Below are positions 54,734-64,000 of a stretch of 64,000 nucleotides of DNA, one piece after another. Location of the stretch: assembly GCA_019914945.1 (NCBI GenBank), contig CM034108.1, positions 3,916,001 to 3,980,000 of the forward strand, read 5' to 3'. The number at the start of each line of letters is the position of its first letter. The stretch's first letter is position 1. Position numbers and translations under genes: made by a program. This DNA comes from Typha latifolia. Its lineage: Eukaryota; Streptophyta; Magnoliopsida; Poales; Typhaceae. The notes under the pieces were generated by a model. The model was not told the DNA's origin, ran no database searches, and worked only from the letters and a program-made list of their open reading frames with translations.

Positions 54734-54819
54734 GTGCAATCTCAGCCGAAAGATGGTGATAATTTGTGAAATAATCACTGGAAACTCAGTAATTTTTCAA
54801 GCTTCATCACTGATTGCAC
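54734..54819 (-). ncRNA. Box C/D snoRNA, U51/snR39-like (25S rRNA guide)
   Basis: Perfect 8 bp terminal stem (GTGCAATC with GATTGCAC), C box TGATGA (54804-54809), internal CTGA D' box (54786-54789), C'-like GTGATTA and D box CTGA (54742-54745). The 14 nt directly upstream of the D box (54746-54759) are fully complementary to CCGAAAGATGGTGA, a conserved stretch of large-subunit rRNA. The fifth-base rule puts the 2'-O-methyl on the second A of GAAAG, corresponding as I recall to yeast Am807. Length 86 nt. The gene assignment rests on remembered rRNA sequence. Confidence 0.88.
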
Positions 54820-54857
54820 ACCAAATCAAATAAAAAAGGTTAGCGTTTTGGAGAGAA

Positions 54858-54945
54858 GGGAGATCAGATGGTAGTGCATGTTTGTAATTTGCTCATCATC
54901 TGGAATGCAGAAGTATACTATGGTTGAGAAATCATCACTTCTCCC
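54858..54945 (-). ncRNA. Box C/D snoRNA, U61/snR55-like (18S rRNA guide)
   Basis: Perfect 6 bp terminal stem (GGGAGA with TCTCCC), C box GTGATGA (54932-54938) and D box CTGA (54864-54867). CATGCACTACC, ending two bases before the D box, can pair with the conserved 18S segment GGTGGTGCATG (11 pairs, one G-U). The fifth position falls on the U of that GGU, the site methylated by yeast snR55 (Um1269) and human U61. Length 88 nt. Confidence 0.85.
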
Positions 54946-55006
54946 TTTCAAAATCGTTGAAAATAAAGAGAAAAATAAAGAATTAGCGTAAAAATAGATC
55001 AGAGAA

Positions 55007-55099
55007 AAGAGTCAGATATAAAATGTCGATCACCATCGTCCGGATTACAAATAAAACGGATCTAAGACTGGGGCGACATCGGTACATCATCACACTCCC
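55007..55099 (-). ncRNA. Box C/D snoRNA unit A, second copy (P-loop guide candidate)
   Basis: C box GTGATGA with TGATGA at 55087-55092 and D box CTGA at 55012-55015. It is nearly the same as the unit at 55280-55372. Its internal guide GTCGCCCCAGT (complement at 55067-55077) precedes a D'-like CTTA and can pair with CTGGGGCG of the large-subunit rRNA P-loop, a known methylation site. The stretch upstream of the D box differs between the copies, so the internal guide is the likely functional one. Confidence 0.7.
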
Positions 55100-55164
55100 A
55101 AATCTCTATTCATCGCTCATCGAATCGATCGATAGGGGGTGGCGTAGAATAAAGTATAACAAAC

Positions 55165-55226
55165 GAGACCGGACTCATATCTGGAAACCATAAGCATACT
55201 ATGGATGAGAAATCATCACTTCTCCC
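55165..55226 (-). ncRNA. Degenerate copy of the U61-like snoRNA (unit B, first copy)
   Basis: The 5' half matches the snoRNA at 54858-54945: GGGAGAAGTGATGATTTCTC, then CCATAGTATGCTT, then TTCCAGAT. The 3' half, with guide, D box and closing stem, is not recognisable: no CTGA followed by TCTCCC occurs. I read it as a decayed duplicate made when the A-B pair was duplicated. Confidence 0.6.
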
Positions 55227-55279
55227 TTGCAAAATCGTCGAAAAATGGAGAAAAAAATAATGAAAGAAGATATCAGAGA

Positions 55280-55372
55280 GAGGAATCAGATAGAAATGTC
55301 TATCACCATCGTCCGGATTACGAATAAAACGGATCTAAGACTGGGGCGACATCGATGTATCATCACACTCCC
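55280..55372 (-). ncRNA. Box C/D snoRNA unit A, first copy (P-loop guide candidate)
   Basis: C box GTGATGA with TGATGA at 55360-55365 and D box CTGA at 55286-55289. The same internal guide as the second copy lies at 55340-55350, directed at the rRNA P-loop. It is the first recognisable RNA after the cluster's promoter, about 180 nt downstream of the TATA box. Confidence 0.7.
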
Positions 55373-55552
55373 AAATCGCTAATCATCGCCGATTCGAATC
55401 GATTGCGAGAGGGAAGGAAAAATAGAAGAAAATTTCACAAAAGAGATCTAAAACAAGAAGAATACGCACACTCGAGAGTAACGGCATCGAGTAATAGAAG
55501 GATGAGGAGGCGAGGCGCGATTGAGATAGGAGGCGGAGGGGAGAGGGCACGT

Positions 55553-55663
55553 TATTTATAGAGGGAGAACTAGGGTTTTGGGGTTTGGAAATCGTCGGAA
55601 GGGAGAGACTATGAACGGTCCAGATCAAGTATGTTTGGAGTAAAGATATATTGGGCTTGGGCC
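55553..55663 (-). promoter_or_regulatory. snoRNA cluster promoter: TATA, telobox and site II motifs
   Basis: On the minus strand TATAAATA lies at 55553-55560 and telobox AAACCCTA at 55571-55578. Further upstream, 55652-55657 and 55658-55663 are TGGGCT and TGGGCC (site II elements, plus strand). Telobox plus site II is the known promoter signature of plant snoRNA and ribosomal protein genes. Confidence 0.7.
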
Positions 55664-58038
55664 GGAGCCCCGGTGCCCTCTTACTCTTATGGGCGGCTTG
55701 GTTTGAATTGCAGCCAATCCTGTTGGGTTTGATAATGAATTCGGCATACAACTATTTAAAGTATTCATAATTAAGTAAACTTGATGCGAAGTTCACCAAA
55801 ATTTTAGTCCAAACCGAAGTGTTGTGACAATCCAAGGGTATAAATGATACAGTAGTTATCCATTGCTGTATTTAGGTCAATATTATAATATTTAGGTCAA
55901 ACTCGATCTTATCTACTAAACAAACCTCAAAATTATTCATTGCAGTATCTATAATATAAGAAATATATTTGTTATGGTAACTTAGTAGCTAAGTTTTCTT
56001 TCCTATATAAAAGATTTTAAACTATATTTATTTTATCTAAATTTTAAATAAAAAATAAAAAATAAAATTTCATCAAAGATAACTTTTCTCCAAGTGTTAG
56101 TAAAAAAATTCTCCCTTTCTTAGTTATCTACTGCCTTTAGTTCAAGACTTATTTTATCTTGCAAAGATGTTGGAGTGCCGCACGGACTTATTAAAATGCT
56201 TAAAAATATTAAGTCCGTGCGATGATCGAGTTCTCAAACCTTAGGATTCCCTGTTAATTGAAACTGTATGCATATAGTGACATTATCTGACATTTTATCA
56301 AGAGTGTCCTTGATAACATCACTTATAATGCTACTGATAATTATGTAAATTGCGAAAAAAATAGTGGGTGTTTACTAAACCTTATAGCAAATATACTATT
56401 GCCAAGTAAGACAACGTAGTTATTGAGAGCATTAGAAATAACATTATAGAATACTTAAACCATTTCCTTCCCAGATAACCCAAGTATTTTCTTGATATTT
56501 ACCGCTCTGCCACCATTTTAGATGCTGGCAAGTTGCCAAGAGTCTGGGAGTACACGTAATGAAGTACACGTAAGCGAAGCTTCTCTGTAATATCCTACTA
56601 GTCTTCTTAAGAAAAATTTATCACGTGGTATACAATGTACAGATAATAGAGCGTGGATTCGGTTAAAACTTAAAACCGAACTCGTTCATATCACCTCGCC
56701 GCCGTACTCTAGCCGTTGAATTCTACTAATTTAGGACGACGGTTATAAATTTACACAGCATTAGTCTGGATCTATTATAGTTTATTTTTGTGAGAGAGAG
56801 TTTGATTTAATTATCTAATTTATATATCTAGAAAAGTTAACTTATTTAACCAATTCATAATTAACTTATAAGCTAACGGTGAATATTATTAGTGGGACCC
56901 ATTGTATTATTCTTATGAAAATATATTGCATTTTAATTTTTAGGAAATTTTATAAATTATATTTTTTATTTTATCTATTTTGTAATTCAGCTCTAATCCG
57001 ACCCTTACTTTTTTTTTTGTATAATTTTCATTTCATACCTTCCATTAATTTAAATGGTACTAGTAAAAAATATTTTATTATAATATATAAAATAATTTTT
57101 AAATATCTAATTATTCGTGTCTTTTGGGCAGAGAGAAGAAAAACAATGGTGAAAATATTTTAATAATTTAGTCGATAAAAAATAAATAAATGTTGGATTA
57201 TAAAATTATCAAAAATAAAATATAAATTATAAAATAAGTAAAATACATGGTGTGAAATTTATTTTTTTTGATCATTCATGAGCCCGAAGGCTAGATATGG
57301 GCTGGACAAAGGGCCAACCCTCCCTAGATACAGAGGCACTTTAGGCCCCACTGAGCTTTTAACCGCACTGCCGAGCCATCAACCGAATCGAGCAAAGCTA
57401 CCACCAAACTACCAACTACCAAATAATTTCTTCACAATATTGTTTGGGGTTGGAGTTGAACTCATGATCTCCTTGGTCATGAGCAAGATACCAACCAACT
57501 CTACTTTCGGTGTGACTTATAAAATACCTTAATTTTGTTTTCCGATGCACGACTCTCGTTACAGTTGACGACCAACAGCCCGAGAACGTGCGTGGCCACC
57601 TACTATTCGCCGTCACGGAGCTTCCTTCCTTCCCAAAATCCATTCCACTTGGCATACGTTGACGAGCAATCCACCGTTACTAGCTAGTTAATTCCTCTTA
57701 AAAACTAACCTTTTTCCCTTAATTAAAACGGAACCAAACTATTATTCGTTTTTATTATAAGCTTTCCCACTCAAAAAGACAAATTATTTATTAGTGACTT
57801 ACAACTCCCATTTTGAAGCTTAATTGCTTTTAATTAACCAAGTAATAATGACTCCTCCCTCCCGTTTCCTTCTCCGCCTCTTTTAACCAATCCTCTTCGA
57901 TCCCAGAGATTCTCCTTCGAAATTTCCATGGAGGCCAGGCCTCCTCCGTCTCTTAGGATTTCGACTCCGGAGCTCTAGGATTGGTCGCTCCCTCCTTGGT
58001 TGGATTATCCCCGGGGTTTGCCCTAGTTCGCGCTCCCG
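55664..58038. other. Spacer between the snoRNA cluster and the galactosyltransferase
   Basis: AT-rich for most of its length with no supported exon. A repeat copy lies at 57268-57505. The last about 140 bp, GC- and C/T-richer, are probably the 5' UTR of the galactosyltransferase gene. Confidence 0.5.
57268..57505 (-). repeat. Interspersed repeat family R, copy 3 (most complete)
   Basis: From ATTCATGAGCCCGAAGGCT through GAGCCATCAACCGAATCGAG to GTTGGAGTTGAACTCATGAT and CTCCTTGGTCATGAGCAAG. On the minus strand it starts GGTTGGTATCTTGCTCATGA and contains GAGTTCAACTCCAAC, a B-box-like word, so a tRNA-derived SINE is plausible. It has counterparts at 17.44-17.62 and 51.28-51.50 kb. Confidence 0.6.
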
Positions 58039-61000
58039 ATGAAGCGGGCAAAGAGTGCCGAGACCCTCGCCGGACGGCGGTGGCGGCCATCCCACGCCCT
58101 CGTGGCCGCCGCCGCGTTCTACCTCTTGTTCATTTCGCTCAAGTTTCGCCACTTCTTCGAGATCGCATCCGACGATCCCGGCGTCGAGTACGAGCACGGT
58201 GGGTTCCACCGGAAGCTGGAGGTGAGCCTGAGGGAGGAGACCCCCCATCGGACGCTGGATACGGATCCTTTGATCCTCCGCGCGCGACAATGGACGACGG
58301 CGGGGGCGGCGAATAATCCTGGCGGGTACGGCCGGATCACCGGGGAGATCTTGAAGCGGTACAGCGAGAGCCGGGGCAAGAATTGGACTCGGAGTGGAAA
58401 CTTCTCGGAGCTGGAGAAAATGGCGACGGAGGCGTGGGCTTTGGGCCTCAAGGCGTGGGAGGAGGCGACAAGCTACAACGACGCCGGTGGAGAGCTGAAT
58501 CCAGTGGTGGAAAGGAACTCAGACGCATGTCCGTCGTCGATCTCGATACCAATCGGCCGAGAGGTGGGGCATGATGGTGAAAAATTGCTGTTTTTACCTT
58601 GCGGGCTCGCGGTCGGATCCTCGATCACGGTTATCGGGACGCCACATTCGGCCCACAAGGAGTACGTGCCGGAGCTCGCGAAGATGGGAGAGGGGGATGA
58701 GACAGTGATGGTGACGCAGTTCATGGTGGAGCTCCGGGGACTCAAGGCAGTGGATGGAGAGGATCCACCAAAGATACTGCATTTGAACCCGCGGCTGAAG
58801 GGGGATTGGAGTAAGAAGCCAATTATCGAGCTTAACACGTGCTACCGGATGCAATGGGGGAAAGCTATGCGGTGCGACGGGTTGCGGTTCAAGGGTTCTG
58901 ATGATACTGGTAATGAACTTCTTTTAAACTCCTTATCATTTTATTCTTTATTGTTTCCATTATAAATTGTAGGTAAGAATGCATATCCAGAATAAGTATC
59001 CCCTCCTAGTAATCAGAGACTAGTGGCTAGCAATCAATACTAATTTCCAGCTCTTAATTGAGATTTCTGAGCACTATAGTGATAGGCATTTTACTTTTTT
59101 TTTAGGTACCCATAGCTGATACCAATATAATTAGTTCATTCAATTTATCCACTTAAATGGTCTATTGTTGGATGTCTTAATATTATATGACTTGTTAATT
59201 TTTGTATGTCAAGTGGATGTCATCACCTAATCTACCAAAATCATGTTATGACCTGCCCAGTCTTCAGTGTGAGGATTTCCTGATGCTGCTACACATCATT
59301 GCTCTTGCTAGTTGCCTAGTACCTTGTCTCTTTCATTTTTAATTAGTTCCAAAATCTAGTACTTTATTCAAATGCCTTTGTTATACTCGAGCTAGCATGT
59401 TTTTGCTGATATATACAATTCTCATTACTGTAGTTGATGGATTTCCAAGATGTGAGAAATGGGAACGAAGTGATATTGTTGATTCAAAGGAAACCAAAAC
59501 AACTTCATGGTTGCAGAGGTTCATTGGTCGTGCAAAGAAGCCAGAAATGACGTGGCCCTTCCCATTTGTAGAGGGCAGGATGTTTGTTCTCACAATCCAA
59601 GCCGGTGTCGAAGGATATCATATTATTGTAGGAGGCCGGCATGTGTCTTCATTCCCATACCGAATGGTATGTATTGTTATACATCCAGATTTTTTAATGA
59701 ACTCATCATCTGAAAGTTGTCTCTGCCCAGAAATCTAATTAAATTGCGTTATGCATTTCTCTTTTAGATTCTAGCTCTCAGTGATTTTCAAAATTGTTAA
59801 TAATGATTTTCAGGGTTTTACTCTCGAAGATGCAACAGGTTTAGCTGTTAAAGGAAATGTGGACGTTCATTCAATTTATACTACCTCTCTTCCTAGATCT
59901 CACCCCAGCTTTTCTCTTCAACAAGTCTTGGAAATGTCAGAGAATTGGAAGGCCCATCCTCTACCTGAAGAACCAGTTCAACTTTTCATTGGTATACTCT
60001 CTGCTACAAATCATTTCGCTGAGCGCATGGCTATCAGAAAAACCTGGATGCAATATCCTGCACTACAGTTAGGAAATGTAGTTGCCCGCTTCTTTGTTGC
60101 CTTGGTAAGATATATTTTTGTAAATAATTTTAGTCTCTTGTTCAATCATCTGGCCCATGTGTGCATGCGCACACACGTCTGATCACATGCTTGTGTTTCA
60201 GTGAATACATTGCAGGTCATCCATATATGCTGGTCACATTCTATAATTGATTTTGCTAGGAAAATGATACTGTGAATATTGTCAATCTACTGTTCGGACT
60301 ATAATCCTGACTCTTTCAAGTTTTTGACTGTTATAACATTCAAAATTATGTGTTAAACTTGCTATATGCATTCATCACCGTGACCTTTGAAAGTATTTCT
60401 AGATCTGTCATTCTGTTATTAATGGCTAAATGTTCGTAGATATTTTTAACATGTTATAATGGTTTTACCCTTCAATTTTATCATAAAAATCATCGGTTCT
60501 TTAACATAAAAGTCACAAATGTTATCTTATCTGAACTCTGAAGTTTCAATGCTTCAATACTTTTCTCGAATCATGACACTCTTATATTTCCAAAATCATT
60601 TACCTTTCTTAAGTAATCATAATGATATGCTGGTGTTTCCTTTTGAGACCATAGACATCTCACATAGCATAGATGCCATATCAAAATATTTTTCTCACCA
60701 TTATCAATTCTTTGATGGTTCTGCAGTGCTATTCGGACAAACATTTTGGTGATTAAGCACCTTCTTGTCCTCATATACTGGTACTCATACTATGATATGC
60801 GGCCTGATGAGCATATAGATACAAGAATTTGAAGTATATTTGTAGTTCTATCTCACGAGGATAGGAACTCCCATCTCCACAATAGGAAGCTTTTTCTGAA
60901 CTTCAAATGCAGAGTTATCCCAGTGGCTAGGCAGGCTCCACCTAATGAAGGTATTTGGTCATCAAGGTGGCCAGTAAAACAATAGTTAGGAAACAACAAT

Positions 61001-62760
61001 ACACACATATTCGAGTCTGATTTTATTGACATGATTAAAATACTAACCAATATAACTAAATAACCAAATTTTATTTATTCCATGAATGTGTCTTCTCTCA
61101 TCACCTTATCCGCTTTAGATTCTCTTGCGGAGCTAAATTGAATAGTGGACCTCTCATGCATATCTTTTACTGCTACATTAGCTTAAGGAATTAGAAATGA
61201 GCAGAAAGTCCCAGGTCTCGATGGGCTCATGCCAGCATTGAAAACATTGATTTGGTGTGGAGAATTTCTAGCATTAGTACCCTAGGTGAATTCATGCATA
61301 TTAGGTTCATAGAAGCAAAAAATAACTTCAGTTATTTGTGTATTTACTTGCGTTGGGATCATAACAGCACAATTACAGTTTCTCCAGTCCCATGATGTCA
61401 AAAACTTATGTATGACAAGAGTGGCTAGGTAATATGCATGAATAATGCAAAACACATTAAAAGCTTTATTCCTGAGATTTCCAATCATATGTTTTGGAGA
61501 CTTACTTTTTATTTTAGATGTTCTGTCTTCATGGAGAGATGTTTCCAAGGTCAAGAAAACATCTTTCTTTAAGCAAATCAGCAAATGATGTAATAAGTTG
61601 TCGTCCTTGTTGATTGGACATTCGGTTTCTTGTATCATTGTCCCTACAATTGAAATTAGACCTTTTTGTGGACATGCCTGTACATATAATTTGTTGGTTT
61701 AAATTCTAAACATTTTCTTGTATTCACTGATTACTATACTATCGATTGTTTATTTTCTCTTTCTCGTCTTCATGCATAGTGCCTGTGCAGGGTCCAAGGA
61801 AGGAGGTAAATGCAGCGGTTAGGAAAGAAGCAGAATATTTTGGGGATATGGTGATTATGCCATTCATGGACCGCTATGAGTTAGTAGTTCTCAAAACAAT
61901 AGCAATTTGTGAATTTGGGGTGAGCCTTTTTTCTTCTTCTTTTGCTTACTTAGGAACTAACCTCTTCGTGTTTGCCAGTTAGTCCAAACTTTTCATGCTA
62001 ACCGGTGACCTTTGTCCTGTAGGTATACAATCTAACTGCAGATTACATCATGAAATGTGATGATGATACATTTATCAGGGTGGATGTGGTACTGAAAGAA
62101 ATGAATGCAATCAGTAGAAGTAGATCTCTTTACATGGGTAACCTAAATCTCCTACATAGGCCTCTCAGAAGTGGAAAATGGGCAGTCACTCATGAAGTAA
62201 GTTGTCTTTCTACAACTTATTTTAGAATTCAGCATATTCAACCAGTTTTCATTAGTTTTGTTTGTGATAAATTGATGATTCTAATTAAATGACTTGTAAC
62301 TTTTTTCACTTTTTTTTTAAACTTCTATTTCTTTGGTGGATGTAGGAATGGCCGGAAGATATATATCCGCCATATGCCAATGGACCTGGCTACGTGATTT
62401 CAAGTGATATTGCAAGATATATAGTGTCTCGACATGCCAACCGAAGCCTAAGAGTAAGCCTGACGACAAAGAATTGACACTTTTGTTGTCACACCCCATG
62501 ATATATCAACACATTTAATCTGCACGCTCTAATATATTTCTCACCACATACAGATGTTCAAGATGGAAGATGTGAGCATGGGCATGTGGGTAGAAGACTT
62601 CAATTCTACAGGTAATGTGCAGTATTCGCACAGCTGGAAGTTCTGTCAGTATGGCTGCATGGAAAACTATTATACAGCACATTACCAGTCTCCCAGGCAA
62701 ATGATTTGTCTCTGGGACCAATTATCAAGGGGTCGCGCACAGTGCTGCAACTTCAGATGA
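58039..62760 (+). CDS. Hydroxyproline O-galactosyltransferase (GALT2-6 type, galectin-domain B3GALT)
   Basis: Golgi type II membrane enzyme that adds the first galactose to hydroxyproline of arabinogalactan proteins (CAZy GT31). Seven exons: 58039-58909, 59434-59666, 59814-60104, 61791-61919, 62023-62196, 62346-62453, 62554-62760; 670 residues, frame intact. A short basic cytosolic tail precedes one membrane anchor at about 19-36 ([17 protein letters not shown]). A variable stem is followed by a galectin-type lectin domain at about 185-395 ([18 protein letters not shown] ... GWHVSSF-like [11 protein letters not shown]). The catalytic domain, from about 410, carries [14 protein letters not shown], the metal-binding DxD as KCDDDTF (Asp521-523), and [12 protein letters not shown]. 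The galectin domain separates GALT2-6 from the HPGT1-3 group, which lacks it. Intron 3 (1,686 nt) holds nothing recognisable. The large GC-rich first exon contrasts with the AT-rich remainder. Confidence 0.93.
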
Positions 62761-63630
62761 CATTGCATTGCTGCTTCATGATGATTAAATTCTTCCACTC
62801 ATAATTCATCATCTGCAGCATTTTTATGAGCAGATGGCTGGGTACTGGCTCCAATTTTTTGTGCTCCAATTGCTGTGCTGTTTTACTGAACGGCCAAGGA
62901 TCAATACTCGCTGCCTCATGACCCCTTGTACTGTTGTACAAGTAATGTATATCCGGTTTAGTTCCTCCTTTTTCGTATTCTTTTGACAACTATACTACAT
63001 TAAGTTTTTACACCGGATACATTTCATTTTGAATTTCTATTACCATTTCTATTTAGCAACCAAAGATGTTGAAATCTTCTTATTTACTGAAAAATATGCT
63101 GTTGAGGTTGTACTGTTTCATTTCTTTCCACCTGCACTTGTTTGCACATGCATGCTTGGTGAAGGTCACACCGCCAACACATTTAAGTGATGAAAAAACC
63201 TAGTCTTCAAACATTATGCTTATCACATGTTTTTGCTCTCCTCATCCACATTCCAGCCATTGGTTTATGATGGTTCTTTGTTGGATCATGAGCTACTGTA
63301 TTGTGTTGGATAGTTGAGCTCTCTCACTATAATTCTTATTCGAGTTGACCAAAGAGAGAACAGCTGATTAGAAGTATATATCGCAATCAGCTCCAAGAAC
63401 AGGTAAGTATAATTATACAAAGATAATTAGTGACAAGCTCACAAATCACAATTAGCAAGTGAGAAAGCCTCTTGTGCATATGTAATGATATTGGCAAAAT
63501 TATTGGGTATTCTTGCTCAGAATAAGCTCATGAGGACAGTTACATTCCTGCACAGCAGTCAGATTCAATAAAAAAGTGAACCAAAATATTTTTAAGGCTC
63601 TTGCCATAATATCAGAGCAATATTATCCTT
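62761..63630. other. Convergent spacer after the galactosyltransferase
   Basis: 3' UTRs of two convergent genes. Nothing else recognisable. Confidence 0.5.
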
Positions 63631-63972
63631 TCAAGTAAGAGGTTTCAGCTTGCAGGCAGCTATTGAGTCTATGATCCATGTATTGCTTGCAATCCTACTC
63701 CCAGAAGCTTCAGCAAGATCCTGAGCTTCAGCTCGCCTACGATCGAAAACTGAAGGATCATTGCTACAGTTGCTTTTACCCGAATGCTCAATGCTGTAGA
63801 TAATGATGGTTAGCGATGATTCATCCAGCAACTTTTGCTGGTCTCTTAGAATTGGCTTCCGGTGTAGAACTGTCCCTCCAGCTGCGATAACAAGATCTTG
63901 AAGATAGCCTCTGTAAGATGGCGTGTAATTTCCCGTGAAATAGAATCTGATGCCGTTGAACAGCTTTGGTTG
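63631..63972 (-). CDS. Last exon of a tandem-BRCT protein, probably BRCA1-like (partial)
   Basis: The exon follows a CTGCAG acceptor and encodes 113 residues in phase 0, then TGA; the rest of the gene lies beyond the right edge of the window. It reads as a C-terminal BRCT domain: LFNGIRFYFTGNY, YLQDLVIAAGGTVLHRKP, a TIIIYSIE strand, then ASNTWIIDSIAACKL with the BRCT tryptophan. BRCT pairs bind phosphopeptides in DNA repair. The GYLQDLVxAAGGT style and the RRRAEAQDLA helix resemble the end of plant BRCA1 more than BARD1, from memory. Its family name stays uncertain without the N-terminal exons. Confidence 0.72.
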   Translation of the reverse strand, partial: QPKLFNGIRFYFTGNYTPSYRGYLQDLVIAAGGTVLHRKPILRDQQKLLDESSLTIIIYSIEHSGKSNCSNDPSVFDRRRAEAQDLAEASGSRIASNTWIIDSIAACKLKPLT

Positions 63973-64000
63973 CTGCAGGTGAACAGGAGAATTAGATAAG

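Noticed and set aside
58119..58838. Antisense frames of 86-135 codons opposite the first galactosyltransferase exon
   Set aside because: They arise because the exon is GC-rich and stop-poor on both strands; the sense frame carries the membrane anchor and galectin motifs.

Overview
This window is nuclear DNA from a flowering plant. Long AT-rich introns, plant-only gene families (subtilase SBT2, PsaK, PsbP, HD-ZIP III, TRB, hydroxyproline O-galactosyltransferase), SINEs, MITEs and a Ty3/gypsy LTR element all point that way. The GC-rich first exons of several genes (MSI1, the galactosyltransferase) against AT-rich introns suggest a monocot outside the grasses; that is an inference, not proof.

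Layout, left to right. (1) Minus strand: a two-exon gene for the 25-residue ribosomal protein eL41, with a SINE in its 2.2 kb intron. (2) Plus strand: a complete ten-exon SBT2-type subtilase (832 aa). (3) Minus strand: a 5'-truncated, frameshifted PsbP remnant. (4) Minus strand: a complete six-exon MSI1-type WD40 histone chaperone (418 aa). (5) Plus strand: a six-exon YtqB/MnmM-type RNA methyltransferase (286 aa) with a probable organelle-targeting N-terminus. (6) Minus strand: an 18-exon class III HD-ZIP factor of the PHB/PHV type (849 aa), with a miR166 site split by an intron and one probable GC-AG intron. (7) About 7 kb of repeats without a gene. (8) Minus strand: a TRB single-Myb-histone gene (300 aa) with a 3.5 kb LTR retrotransposon in one intron and a strong foldback in another. 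(9) Plus strand: psaK (132 aa). (10) Minus strand: an apparent polycistronic snoRNA gene, with duplicated box C/D units, two further C/D snoRNAs with recognisable rRNA targets and an H/ACA-like hairpin. (11) Plus strand: a seven-exon GALT-type hydroxyproline O-galactosyltransferase (670 aa). (12) Minus strand, cut by the window edge: the last exon of a BRCT protein, probably BRCA1-like.

All exon structures were assembled by hand from splice signals, reading phase and remembered family conservation; every complete gene sums to an intact reading frame. The genes do not form one pathway. One theme does recur: the telobox (AAACCCTA) lies in the promoter or leader of the eL41, MSI1, MnmM-like, HD-ZIP III, TRB and snoRNA genes, and the window also encodes a TRB, the family that binds this motif, and MSI1, a PRC2/CAF-1 subunit that such factors are known to work with. 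The least expected content is the snoRNA cluster and the tiny eL41 gene, both easily missed by ORF-based annotation.
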